In this document: positions 17,758 to 27,700 of the stretch, one piece after another
How the letters are laid out: each line of letters opens with the position of its first letter
Numbering within the stretch: position 1 is the stretch's first letter
From: Bifidobacterium sp. ESL0800
Lineage (GTDB): Bacteria > Actinomycetota > Actinomycetes > Actinomycetales > Bifidobacteriaceae
Length of the DNA stretch: 64,000 nt
Assembly (NCBI RefSeq): GCF_029395355.1
Contig: NZ_CP113913.1
Location: 1,984,001-2,048,000, forward strand
Reading direction: 5' to 3'
The notes under the pieces: model-generated
Seen by the model: only the letters and a program-made list of their open reading frames with translations
Database searches by the model: none
What the model was told of the DNA's origin: nothing
Program-made: the position numbers and the translations under genes

Positions 17758-19617
17758 ATGCTTCGTATCAGCAAATACCTCTCCAAAACGGAGATCGGGC
17801 AGATGCTGCTGAGCCTGGCGTTCATCGCCGGACAGGTCTTTTTCGACCTGAAGCTGCCGGACTATATGTCCAAGGTGACGGCGCTGGTCGAGACGCCGGG
17901 CAGCCAAATGGCCGATATCTGGAAAGAGGGCGGCAAGATGCTGCTCGTCTCGCTGGGCTCCGTGGTCTGCGCCATCGCCGTCGGCTACTTCATGGCCCGC
18001 GTCGGCGCCTCGTTCAGCCAGCGTCTGCGCTCGCTCGAGTTCCGCAAGGTCGAATCCTTCGGGCCGGCCGAGATGAACAAGTTCTCCACGGCCTCGCTGA
18101 TCACCCGCTCCACCAACGACATCACACAGATTCAGATGTTCATCACCATGGGCGTCCTGCTGGTCTTCCGCGCGCCGATCATGGCCGTCTGGGCCATTTT
18201 CAAGATCGCGGGCAAAGGCTTTGAATGGACGGTGGCCACGGCCGCTGCCACAGCGATCATGCTGGTTTTCGTCATCGCCATCATGACTATGGTCATGCCG
18301 AAGTTCCGCTCGATGCAGCGCCTGACCGATAATATCAACGCCGTCGCCCGCGAGAACCTGACCGGCCTGCGCGTCGTCCGCGCCTACAACGCCGAGGACT
18401 ATCAGGAAGCCAAATTCGCGCGCGTCAACGACGACCTGACCGACACCCAACTCTTCACCACCCGCACGATGGCCGCGATGAACCCCGTCATGTCGAGCGT
18501 GATGAACGGCCTGGGCCTCGCCATCTACTGGATCGGCGCCTACCTCATCAAGGACGCGGCGCTGCCGGCCGACAAACTCACCGACTTCTCGAATATGGTC
18601 GTCTTCTCCAGCTACGCGATGCAGGTCATCATGGCCTTTCTGCTCCTGAGCATGGTCTTCGTGCTCTGGCCTCGTGCCGACGTCTCCGCACAGCGCGTCA
18701 TGGAGGTGCTCGACACCGAGCCGTCCGTCAAGTCCGGCACGGCTCGCGAGGGCAAGCCGGGAGAGACCGGCACCGTCGAGTTCCGCAACGTTGGTTTCGC
18801 GTACCCCGACACCCGCGAGGAGATGCTGCGCGGCGTCAGCTTCACCGCCCGTCGCGGCCAGACCATCGCCTTCATCGGCTCCACCGGTTCCGGCAAATCG
18901 ACGCTGGTCAACCTCGTGCCGCGCTTCTACGACGCTACCGAGGGCGAGGTGCTGATTGACGGCGTCAACGTTCGCGACTATGACATCAAGGCGCTGCGCG
19001 ACAAGATCGGCTACGTGCCGCAGCAGTCGGTGATGTTCAAGGGCACCGTGGCATCCAACGTCAGCTACGGCGACCGGCCCGGCGACGCCGAGACCGTCGA
19101 GGTGGCCGATACCTCCACCGCCAAGGGCCGTAAGCGCGAACTGGCGCTGATTGAGGGCGAAAGTGAGCGCGATGAGCTGAGCGCAGAACAGAAGGCGAAC
19201 GTTCGCGCCGCTAGCGAGGTGGCGCAGGCCAGCGAGTTCGTCGACCGTATGGACGGCGGCTACGAAGCGCCGATCGCGCAGAGCGGATCCAACGTCTCCG
19301 GCGGCCAGAAGCAGCGGCTTTCCATCGCCCGCGCCGTCTACCGTCACCCGGAGATCATGGTCTTCGACGACTCGTTCAGTGCGCTCGACTTCAAGACGGA
19401 CCGCGCGGTGCGCGACGCCTTGAAAACGCACGCCGCCGACGCCACCAAGCTCATCGTCGCCCAGCGCGTCGGCACCATCATGGACGCCGACCAGATCGTC
19501 GTGCTCGACGACGGCAAGGTGGTGGGCAAGGGCACGCACAAGGAGCTGCTCGCCAATTGCGAGGTCTACAAGGAGATCGCCGAATCGCAGCTGAGCCCCG
19601 ACGAGCTCGCCGCGTAA
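17758..19617 (+). CDS. ABC exporter half-transporter with degenerate ATP site
   Basis: A 619-aa protein with an N-terminal six-helix exporter domain and a C-terminal nucleotide-binding domain. The start at 17758 (MLRISKYLSKTEIG) follows AAAGGGG; the frame is open from 17722. Walker A is GSTGSGKST (374-382), signature VSGGQKQRLSIARA (513-526). The Walker B region reads VFDDSFSALD with Asp538 in place of the catalytic Glu, and the switch His is Gln569 (AQRVGTI). A 50-residue charged insertion precedes the signature. These changes are typical of the non-catalytic half of heterodimeric multidrug exporters, so it should pair with the next gene. Confidence 0.93.
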   Translation: MLRISKYLSKTEIGQMLLSLAFIAGQVFFDLKLPDYMSKVTALVETPGSQMADIWKEGGKMLLVSLGSVVCAIAVGYFMARVGASFSQRLRSLEFRKVESFGPAEMNKFSTASLITRSTNDITQIQMFITMGVLLVFRAPIMAVWAIFKIAGKGFEWTVATAAATAIMLVFVIAIMTMVMPKFRSMQRLTDNINAVARENLTGLRVVRAYNAEDYQEAKFARVNDDLTDTQLFTTRTMAAMNPVMSSVMNGLGLAIYWIGAYLIKDAALPADKLTDFSNMVVFSSYAMQVIMAFLLLSMVFVLWPRADVSAQRVMEVLDTEPSVKSGTAREGKPGETGTVEFRNVGFAYPDTREEMLRGVSFTARRGQTIAFIGSTGSGKSTLVNLVPRFYDATEGEVLIDGVNVRDYDIKALRDKIGYVPQQSVMFKGTVASNVSYGDRPGDAETVEVADTSTAKGRKRELALIEGESERDELSAEQKANVRAASEVAQASEFVDRMDGGYEAPIAQSGSNVSGGQKQRLSIARAVYRHPEIMVFDDSFSALDFKTDRAVRDALKTHAADATKLIVAQRVGTIMDADQIVVLDDGKVVGKGTHKELLANCEVYKEIAESQLSPDELAA

Positions 19618-19653
19618 ACAAGGACATGCCATGAGAGGACGCCGGATTCCGCT

Positions 19654-19777
19654 CTATCTGTCACCTTTGACTTGCTTGCTGGAGTGGTCCATGCACAAAG
19701 TGACAAATAGAGGCCCTATCTGTCACCTTTTACGTAGAGATCGAAAGCAAGCGTGTAAAAAGTGACAGATGCCGGCA
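19654..19777. repeat. Two 62-bp tandem repeats with long dyads, between the ABC genes
   Basis: Units start at 19654 and 19716 with CTATCTGTCACCTTT. Each ends with the inverted counterpart (AAAGTGACAAATAG near 19697, AAAGTGACAGAT near 19759), so each unit can form a hairpin with a 13-15 bp stem. This lies between co-directional exporter genes that are presumably co-transcribed, so an RNA-level role or a binding array are both possible. Confidence 0.85.
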
Positions 19778-19854
19778 GCAATGCTGACGGAACGAGCGTT
19801 GACTCTCCACTCGTATGTCCATCCGAATATCAATCTTTTAAAAAAGGACAACAA

Positions 19855-21690
19855 ATGCCAAGAATGAGGGGGCCGGTCGAGAAGCCGGCCGATTTCGGCG
19901 GAGTGATGCTCAAACTGGTGCGTTACTGCCGCAAATACCTGCCCGCCATCGTCGTCGCGCTCGTGTTGGGCGCGGCCGGCACCATCTGCCAGATCATCGG
20001 GCCGGACCAGCTGAAGAACATGACCAACGCCATCGCCAAAGGCCTGCCCGCCATGGTGCACGGCAAGCCGGTGATGGGCGCGGTCGACATGGGCGAGGTC
20101 ACGCGCATCGCGTGGCTGCTCGTCGGCCTGTACGTCGGTTACGCGGTGCTGAACTATATCCAGCACTGGATGATGGCCACCGTCACCCAGCGCGTCGGCC
20201 AGAGCCTGCGCCGCTCGATTTCCGACAAAATCAACAAACTGCCGCTCAAGTATTTCGACAAGACCAGCTACGGCGACGTGCTCTCTCGTATTACAAATGA
20301 CGTCGACGCCATCGGCCAGACACTGGGCCAGTCGCTGGGCATGCTGATCACCTCGATCACGCTGTTCTTCGGCTCGCTGATCATGATGTTCTACAACAAC
20401 GTCATCATGACACTCTGCGCCATCGTGGTCTCGCTGCTCGGCATCGTGGTGATGATGCTGATCATGAAGTATTCGCAGAAGTACTTCGCCCGCCAGCAGA
20501 TCGCGCTCGGCGACGTCAACGGCCACGTCGAGGAGATGTATGCCGGCCACACCGTCGTCAAGGCCTACAACGGCGAGGCCGACTCCATCCGCAAGTTCGA
20601 GAAGTACAACAACGACCTCTACGATTCCGCGTGGAAGAGCCAGTTCCTCTCCGGCCTGATGGGCCCGATGATGAACATGATCGGCAACCTGAGCTTCGTC
20701 GCCGTCTGCATCGTGGGCGGGGCGCTCGCCATCGACGGCAAGATCGAGTTCGGCGTCATCGTGGCGTTCATGATGTACGTGCGTCTCTTCACCCAGCCGC
20801 TTTCGCAGTTCGCGCAGGCTTTCCAGAACCTGCAGCGCTGCGCCGCCGCCTCCGAGCGCGTCTTCGGCTTCCTCGAGGAGCCCGAGATGAGCGACGAGAG
20901 CAAGAAGCCGGCGCTGCTTGGCCGCGACCCGAAGACCGGCAAGCCCACCCGCGTGCGCGGCGACGTCGAGTTCAAGGACGTCAACTTCGGCTACGAGCCC
21001 GGCAAGACGATCATCCACGACTTCTCTGCGTCCGTCAAGGCCGGGCAGAAGGTCGCCATCGTCGGGCCGACCGGTGCCGGCAAGTCCACCATGGTCAACC
21101 TGCTGATGCGCTTCTACGACATCGACGGCGGCAAGATGACCATCGATGGTATCGACACCTCGACCGTCCCGCGCTCCAACGTGCACGAGCAGTTCTCGAT
21201 GGTGCTGCAGGACACGTGGGTCTTCCGCGGCACGGTACGCGAGAACGTCGCCTACGCCAAGAAGGGCGTCACCGATAAGCAGATCGAGGACGCGTGCAAG
21301 GCCGTCGGGCTCGACCATTACGTGCGCTCGCTGCCGCAGGGTTACGACACCGTGCTCGACGACAATTCCTCGCTTTCGGCCGGCCAGCGCCAGTTGCTGA
21401 CGATCGCCCGCGCGATGGTGCAGGATGCGCCGATCCTGATCCTGGACGAGGCCACCTCGTCGGTCGACACCCGCACCGAGGAGCTGATCCAGAAGGCGAT
21501 GGACGCGCTGACGGTGGGCCGCACGAGCTTCGTGATCGCGCATCGCCTCTCGACGATCAAGGACGCGGACATGATCCTGGTGATGAACCACGGCGACATC
21601 GTCGAGCGCGGCACCCACGACGAGCTGCTGGCCAAGGGCGGCTTCTACGCCGACCTCTACAACAGCCAGTTCTCCGAGCTGGTCGACTGA
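19855..21690 (+). CDS. ABC exporter half-transporter with catalytic ATP site
   Basis: A 611-aa partner of the preceding half-transporter. The start at 19855 (MPRMRGPVEKPADFG) follows AAAAAAGGACA; an upstream in-frame ATG at 19762 lies within the repeat array and is rejected. The six-helix membrane domain is followed by Walker A GPTGAGKST, signature LSAGQRQLLTIARA and a canonical Walker B ILILDEATSSVD (Glu532) with His563 in AHRLSTI. Together the two genes encode one consensus and one degenerate ATP site, as in heterodimeric drug exporters. Substrate unknown. Confidence 0.94.
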   Translation: MPRMRGPVEKPADFGGVMLKLVRYCRKYLPAIVVALVLGAAGTICQIIGPDQLKNMTNAIAKGLPAMVHGKPVMGAVDMGEVTRIAWLLVGLYVGYAVLNYIQHWMMATVTQRVGQSLRRSISDKINKLPLKYFDKTSYGDVLSRITNDVDAIGQTLGQSLGMLITSITLFFGSLIMMFYNNVIMTLCAIVVSLLGIVVMMLIMKYSQKYFARQQIALGDVNGHVEEMYAGHTVVKAYNGEADSIRKFEKYNNDLYDSAWKSQFLSGLMGPMMNMIGNLSFVAVCIVGGALAIDGKIEFGVIVAFMMYVRLFTQPLSQFAQAFQNLQRCAAASERVFGFLEEPEMSDESKKPALLGRDPKTGKPTRVRGDVEFKDVNFGYEPGKTIIHDFSASVKAGQKVAIVGPTGAGKSTMVNLLMRFYDIDGGKMTIDGIDTSTVPRSNVHEQFSMVLQDTWVFRGTVRENVAYAKKGVTDKQIEDACKAVGLDHYVRSLPQGYDTVLDDNSSLSAGQRQLLTIARAMVQDAPILILDEATSSVDTRTEELIQKAMDALTVGRTSFVIAHRLSTIKDADMILVMNHGDIVERGTHDELLAKGGFYADLYNSQFSELVD

Positions 21691-21806
21691 GGGCTGGCTA
21701 GTGGCTGGCTAGGGTCTGGCTAAGGATCGGCTAGACGGTGTTCGACTAGGTAATAGATGGCCGCTGCCGTCAATATGGTCAAAAAGCGCATTCTAGCTCA
21801 GCTAGA

Positions 21807-22213
21807 GTGCACTTTTTTCACAGCAGTGTGCGAAAAGTGCGTTATGGCATGGGTAAAGTGCACTTTTTTCACAGCAGTGTGCGGAAAGTGCGTTATGGCA
21901 TGGGTAAAGTGCACTTTTTTCACAGCAGTGTGCGGAAAGTGCGTTATGGCATGGGTAAAGTGCACTTTTTCACGGTGGTGTGCGGAAAGTGCGTTATGGC
22001 ATGGGTAAAACGCACTTTTTTCACAGCAGTGTGCGGAAAGTGCGTTATGGCATGGGTAAAACGCACTTTTTTCACGGTGGTGTGCGGAAAGTGCGTTATA
22101 GCACGATCAAAGTGCACTTTTTTCACAGCAGTGTGCGAAAAGTGCGTTATAGCACAATCAAAGTGCACTTTTTTGACGGTGATGCGTGAAAGATGCACCT
22201 TGAAGCAATCAAA
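21807..22213. repeat. Eight 51-bp tandem repeats downstream of the ABC exporter
   Basis: Units start at 21807, 21858, 21909, 21960 (50 bp), 22010, 22061, 22112 and 22163; a decayed ninth lies before 21807. Each carries GCACTTTT...AAAAGTGC (or GGAAAGTGC) with inner CACA/TGTG, forming a hairpin, then GTTATGGCATGGGTAA or a variant. The first four units are nearly identical, and the last three drift. Because 51 is divisible by three, several frames stay open (a 17-residue repeat); I regard these as by-products. The array runs to within 25 bp of the next gene's stop, so it also serves as the intergenic spacer of convergent genes. Confidence 0.95.
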
Positions 22214-22237
22214 CCGCGCTTTCCGCGCACGGCGCAT

Positions 22238-23509
22238 TCAGTCCTTGAGCGTGGCCAGCGGCACCACCATCACGCCGTCGGGACGTGTGTAGCTCAGTGC
22301 GCCGGTGCCGGTGAGTACCATCGTGAAGCTCGGTGCCGGCATGCGGGTCGTGTCGATTTTCTTGGCAAGCGCGAGCAGACTTTCCGCGCCAACGCCCACG
22401 AGCCGGTCGCCGCCGAGCTTGACTTCTACGAGTCCGTAGCGTCCGTCGCGCAAGTGGACGACGGCGTCGCATTTCAGCCCGGACTTGTCGCGATAATGGA
22501 AGACCTCGCCGTCCAGCGCGTCGGCGTAGACGCGCAGGTCGCGCACGCACATGCTTTCGAACCACAGCCCGAAAGTCTCCAGATCCTTCAGCGCTCCTTC
22601 AGGCCCGACGCCCATGGCCGCGGCGGCGATTGAAGGGTCGACGAAATGACGTGTGTCGGCGGTGCGAATCGCCGTTTTGCTGCGAAGGTTCGGGTTCCAG
22701 GCGGGCATGTCCTCGACCACGAAAATGCGTTGCAACGCGGTGATATACGACTGCACGGTTTTGTCGCTCGGCGTGGTTCCGTTGCCGCGGAGGTCGGCGG
22801 CGATATGCGCGGTGGGCGACTGCGAGGACTCCATACGCGCGTAAGAGCGCAGGAGTCGTCTGGCAAGGTGCGGATCGCGTTGAGTATTGTCGGCGCGTGA
22901 GATGTCGGAATCGGTGACGGCGTCCACATAATCGCGTGCCTGCCTCAGCGCGATGCGTTCCGGTTGTCCGACCGCCTTGGGCCAGCCGCCTCGGCAGAGC
23001 AGGAACGCCAGCCGTTCGAGGGTTGTTCCGCTTTTGGCGACGGGCAGTTTAGCGCCGTCGAATAGGTCGCCTAATGATACTGCTCCGCTGGAATCGCCCG
23101 ATTCGTAGAGGCTCATGGGCCGCATGCGCAGCCTTGAGATGCGTCCGGTGCCGGTGTGGAACATCTCGCTGTTGTCGGGCGGCACGCTGGAGCCGGTAAG
23201 AATGAACTGGCCAAAGTCGTCGCGCTGGTCGACAGTGAAGCGCACCGCGTCCCACAGCTTCGGCGCTGTCTGCCATTCATCAATCAGGCGCGGTGTTTTG
23301 CCGTCAAGGAGAGCGCTTGGCTGTGCGTCGGCGAGGATGAGGTTCTGCTCGCGTGATTCGGGATCGGCCATGTAGAGCACGCTTTTGGCGGCTTGCGTGC
23401 ATGTGGTGGTCTTACCGCACCATTTTGTACCTTCCACCAAGACCGCTCCGCTCGCTTCGAGACGTTCTTTGAGGAGCTTGTCGTAGATTCGTGGAAGATA
23501 ACTGTGCAT
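22238..23509 (-). CDS. DUF4143-family ATPase (AAA_14 + PD-(D/E)xK-like domain), copy 2
   Basis: A 423-aa protein, only distantly like the copy at 10.1-11.3 kb. Walker A is GTKWCGKT (27-34); Walker B-like PRLIDEWQTAP is followed by FILTGSSVPP. The winged-helix part includes TPSDKTVQSYITALQRIFVVEDMPAW. The C-terminal domain contains LKCDAVVHLRDGRYGLVEVKLGG, an intact D...ExK motif of the nuclease fold, unlike copy 1. Start ATG at 23509. A four-unit 23-bp repeat array lies 40-130 bp upstream, in the position occupied by the 40-bp palindrome array at copy 1. Function unknown. Confidence 0.88.
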   Translation of the reverse strand: MHSYLPRIYDKLLKERLEASGAVLVEGTKWCGKTTTCTQAAKSVLYMADPESREQNLILADAQPSALLDGKTPRLIDEWQTAPKLWDAVRFTVDQRDDFGQFILTGSSVPPDNSEMFHTGTGRISRLRMRPMSLYESGDSSGAVSLGDLFDGAKLPVAKSGTTLERLAFLLCRGGWPKAVGQPERIALRQARDYVDAVTDSDISRADNTQRDPHLARRLLRSYARMESSQSPTAHIAADLRGNGTTPSDKTVQSYITALQRIFVVEDMPAWNPNLRSKTAIRTADTRHFVDPSIAAAAMGVGPEGALKDLETFGLWFESMCVRDLRVYADALDGEVFHYRDKSGLKCDAVVHLRDGRYGLVEVKLGGDRLVGVGAESLLALAKKIDTTRMPAPSFTMVLTGTGALSYTRPDGVMVVPLATLKD

Positions 23510-23547
23510 GGTTCCTGATTCCTTGTGGCAGTAAGTATTTATATCTG

Positions 23548-23639
23548 CTGTTTTCTCAGTTGGCCGTTTTTTATTTACCGAGTTGGCTTAATTCTGTTTA
23601 CCGAGTTGGCCACTTTCTGTTTCCTGAGTTGGCCGTTTT
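23548..23639. repeat. Four 23-bp tandem repeats upstream of the second DUF4143 gene
   Basis: Units start at 23548, 23571, 23594 and 23617. The consensus is CTGTTTaCCGAGTTGGCC followed by aCTTT or GTTTT. They end about 40 bp before the ATPase start codon on the minus strand, so they occupy its promoter/operator region. The exact 23-bp step is about two helical turns. Confidence 0.9.
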
Positions 23640-23798
23640 GTCGAAGTGTGGTGGGGCGCCGGTCGTTGGGTTGGATGCTGACGGCAACAGGTAAACTTTT
23701 CTCGTCATAATGAGAAAAGTGCGAATTAAATCAGACTTTTCATAGTATATTTTATAACTTTTATCAAAAATTATATATCTTCTGTCAAAAACGATAGA

Positions 23799-23936
23799 CT
23801 GGCCCCGTTGCGCGCGTTGGCGCGGCTTTCGGCCGAACAGGGGATTCGGCGCATGGGCGTCACCTGCGACACGGTCGGCCTGGGCCAAGTCGAGGGCATC
23901 GAGATCGTCAACGCCATGGATTGGCTGCTTGAGTAG
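23799..23936 (+). pseudogene. C-terminal stub of a third DUF4143 ATPase
   Basis: A GC-rich island in AT-rich DNA encodes, in frame to a stop at 23936, LAPLRALARLSAEQGIRRMG...GIEIVNAMDWLLE. This aligns with the end of the copy-1 ATPase (LAPLQAV...TLLTLDRIG...GIKQLNLLDWLLDE). Only about 46 codons remain, with an abrupt boundary at about 23796 and no start or ribosome site. It is the decayed tail of another family member, on the opposite strand to copy 2. Confidence 0.7.
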
Positions 23937-24720
23937 CCTGTTCGGCCGTGCGATAGCCGCTAGAACATGCGGATTTTTATCGTTGACAGAGTGTCAAAAT
24001 TGAAATGATAGGGCTGGACAAATACAGCATGATTATTATACAAAAATCTGTTATCTATCTAATTTACGCGAAAATGTATTGCAAAATCTGTTCACGTAGA
24101 CAACAAGGTAATACCTAGGTTCCTTATCTGTAATACAATGAAGTCGCACGATCGTTTATTTTGTAATGCGTCCCATAATGCAACAATGTTCGAAAATGGC
24201 TTAAAGTAGGCAATTTCACATGCGATGGGATGTTTTTGTGCAACTTCTCCAAGGTTGCCTAATTTTGCAATAATGCTGAGAGCGTAACTTCTTAGATGGA
24301 TTGAAATTTAATGTGAAGATAATGCGAAGAATAAAGTGAATTTGAACACTGCATATTTTCGGCTTTTGCAACGTGGTAAATCAGCTGGTAAAAAATTAAA
24401 AACGTTTTTAAACCCCTTTGTGATGCGGAAATTGTCATGCCGGAAAAATATACAAAAAAGAATAGAAATATACATGGAATATACGTTTTTTGGTGAAATT
24501 AGCTGAATAACTAGACAAAAAAATTGGGTAATTGCATTTTTCTGTCATGCCTCTGAGCAAGATAAAACGTAGTGCAGATGTGATGAGAATCATAAGCGTA
24601 AAACGATTGGACGTTGCGTTTGATGATTCATTGGTGTTCATTCATGCAGAAGTAAGAAGTGAACTGATGTCTCGAGGGGTTGAGGCGTTACGGAGTTTGT
24701 TCTGTGAAGGACGTGATTTT
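23937..24720 (+). other. Long AT-rich promoter/leader region of the first pilus locus
   Basis: About 780 bp with no recognisable gene. CTGAATAACTAGACAAAA (24503-24520) and a block around GTGATGAGAATCATAA (24572-24602) recur at matching distances upstream of the orphan tip gene (31707 and 31777). The open frame from 24532 to 24720 translates this conserved DNA and is treated as leader rather than coding. Confidence 0.55.
24503..24602 (+). promoter_or_regulatory. Conserved upstream block of tip gene A
   Basis: Two conserved segments, CTGAATAACTAGACAAAA and GTGATGAGAATCATAA, also occur in the same order upstream of tip gene B (31707-31806). TGAT/ATCA forms a small dyad in the second. A shared regulator or a recent duplication would both explain this. 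Confidence 0.5.
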
Positions 24721-27700
24721 TTGAGAAGTACTAAGCTCGCGACGAGGTTGGCGTGCGCTGTTGCTGTGTTGGCGATGATTTGCGCCGCGGCAATTCCTGC
24801 ATCGGTGTCGGTGTTGTCCAAGGCCTCGCCGATTTCCGCAATTACGACTCAGGATGCCACTCGCAAGGATCTGAGCTGGCGTTATACCACTGAACATACG
24901 GTCAACGGCGCCGACCGCCAGCCGAAGCTCTACAAGGTACTTGGCCAGAACAACCGCGTCGACACCCAGATCGACGAGCTTCGCCTCGACTTCGTGCTGC
25001 GTGTGGCGCACAACGAGGTCGACCCCACGGTGCCCGGTGGCGGGAACCCCGGCCTACGCATCGTCTATGACTATGGCTTTGGAGGCGGCGCCACCCACGG
25101 TACGGGTCTTGCGGAAGGTGAAAAGGGCGACATGTACTTGGCGCCGCAGTACAAAGAGGCGCAATACCTCAACACGTACGGTGGCGGCACCACGCCCGCG
25201 GTGTGGGCCGCCGACGCGTGGGCGCAAAACGATATGGAGCGTTTCACCATCCACAGCCTCATGCACTCTGGCCCTTACGACTATCTGGTGATCTCGCTGA
25301 CATGCGATTTGGACATCATCAACGACGACGGCGGCAACGATCCCAAGCAGCAATTCTGGAATCACGGCTCCGGCAAGTACAACGAAGAGACCACGGAAAC
25401 CAAGGACTCCAAGGACGGTGCGAAGTGGTTCAGCCACATCTACGCGATCGTGGGACCCGACGCAAACAACGGCACGAAGCCCGACGGCAGCCAGAACAAC
25501 CTTGACAGCAGCTGCATGGGCTCGAAGCCCAATTGGACCGGCGACGACAAGAGCGTCAAGGCCACCAACTGCATGGACAATTCCTATTTCGCTACAAATG
25601 TGGTGAAGGATTACCCTTGGACGGTGTTTCCCGGATCGTGCCAGGATAACAAAATCGAGCACGGCTGCGACATGCCTGTAGCGCAGATGCCCTATGACCA
25701 GCATCCGTATTATTGGTCCGGCGGTCAGGCCAACTGGGGCTTGGTGACCGATTATGGCCTCGGTGGTCATTGGGGTCGCTTATGGGGCAATGCGTTCAAC
25801 AGTGGTAATACCGGCAATCAAGGCGGGCAGCTTTATGGTTCGGCTGGTGCGAGTGAGCACTATTGGTACGACAATCATTGGCGTGGGCTTGACAATACAA
25901 CCGACCCGGGTACGGCCCCGCGCAACTCGTTCTCGGTTTTCTGGTACGATCCGGCTCGCAAGCGCGACCACAACAATCCATGCTACAACGTGACCTCGTT
26001 CAAGTATCAATGGGTGGCCCTGCAGAACGGTAACAAATGGGTGCCGGTCGACGCGCTGACGCCTACGCCGCAGGTGGCCAAGCAGTTGGCGGCGACCGAC
26101 GGCAACCCGCCTACGCCTCTTGACTATAATCCGAACGGCAGCGAAAAGTCGCGCGTGTACGACCACAATTCTGCCGCCAACGTATTCAACAGCACCAAGA
26201 GCGCTGCAGAAGAGCTGCTCTATGACAACACTTCGAGCCAGAACAAGGACCACTTCACCGACAAGGACAAGGCGGCCGGCAGGATTGACGGTCAGGAAAT
26301 GATCGCCCGTAAAGATGACGGTACTCTTATGCCCGCGCAGAATGCCGACGGCAGCATCGACTTCAAACTGGCCAAGAAGTCTCAGTACAACCCCGAGGCA
26401 ACCGGTACCGTTGGGTCGGACAACTATCAAGGGCTTGATGGGTACTTCAAGCTGATCAGCTGGCCGGTGCTTGACAACTCCTGTACGGCCGATGCCGCTC
26501 ATAATCCAAAGAATCCGGGTGTCACCGACAACATGAATGCCGAGCAGGCGCAGGCGATGGTCGACAGCGCCGCAACTGTGGGCACGGCCTTCTACAAGTT
26601 CGATGTCGCGCGTCCTCTGACCCCGACCATCGACAGCGTCTCTGATGACGACAATGACACCAAAGACAACACATTCGCCAACATCGCTTCTACAGACGAT
26701 CAGTCGAGCCTCGCCGATACCAAGGCGAGTTCGTCGGCCAGCACGCTCACCATCAAGGGCAAGGGTACTAAAGGCTACAAGGTTGTGCTCTACGAGGACA
26801 ATCCGAACAAGAAGAACGCAATCGGGGACTACACCGACCGGGTGATGGTGAAGAACGCGGCCGGCAGCTACGACAACGGCGATGACTTTGATCTGCGTGG
26901 CACCCCGGTGACCGATGAAAGCGGCGTCAGCATTGTGGGTACCGCGGAAGTCGGACTGAATGGCACATGGACGATCAAGGACACCAACCATTCCATTGAC
27001 GCCACGGATCCGCAGAACAGGGTTCGTCGATATCACGCCTATCAGTACAATCCGGCTGACGAGATGCAGGTTGGCTCCCACTTCTCGCCGATTGCGCTGG
27101 TCAACGTCCGCCAGCCAGCGGATGCGGCACCGTCGATTTCCTCGGTGGCTGCGCCGCATACGACGGAAGGTGCACTGGCCAGTGGCGACAATACGCCGGT
27201 CGAGATCAAGGGCAAGGTCAGCTCCACCGAGGGTGGCTCCAAGCTCAAGGTCTACGCCACGCATGTTGACGTCGAGGTGTCGTCCCTGTCCGAAGCCAGG
27301 TCGGCCAAGGCCAGGTCGGGCGGCAACACGGTGTCGACGCAAGACAACAGCTACACCGCTGACGATGAGATCACCGAATGCGAGAAGGACGTCAGCGAAG
27401 GCGCCAATCAGGATTGGACCTGCAAGCCGAAGGTGAGCTGGTTCAAGCAACACACCACTGAGGGCAAGAAGGGCTGTCAGTTCCACTTCACGGCCGTCAC
27501 CACCAACGCGGACGGTGTGACCTCCGAGTTCGCCAAGACCTTCGATGTCAATTTCTATGCACCGAAGGTGACGATAACCGGTTCGGACAGCAGCTCCGTC
27601 TCCGGCAAGGTCGAGCCGACAGGGCCCGCCCTCGCGGCGGCGGTGAAGGGAGCCAAGGTCACCATCACATGGCCGACAGGCTCGGCTACCGCGTCTTCGG

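Noticed and set aside
17728..21618. Long minus-strand ORFs of 631-634 codons opposite the ABC genes
   Set aside because: They are antisense shadows of high-GC genes; composition is His/Asp/Arg-rich with no motifs, while the plus strand has complete ABC domains.
21807..22292. 161-codon ORF made of 17-residue repeats
   Set aside because: It arises from the 51-bp tandem array, is open in several frames at once and runs into the 3' end of the opposite gene.
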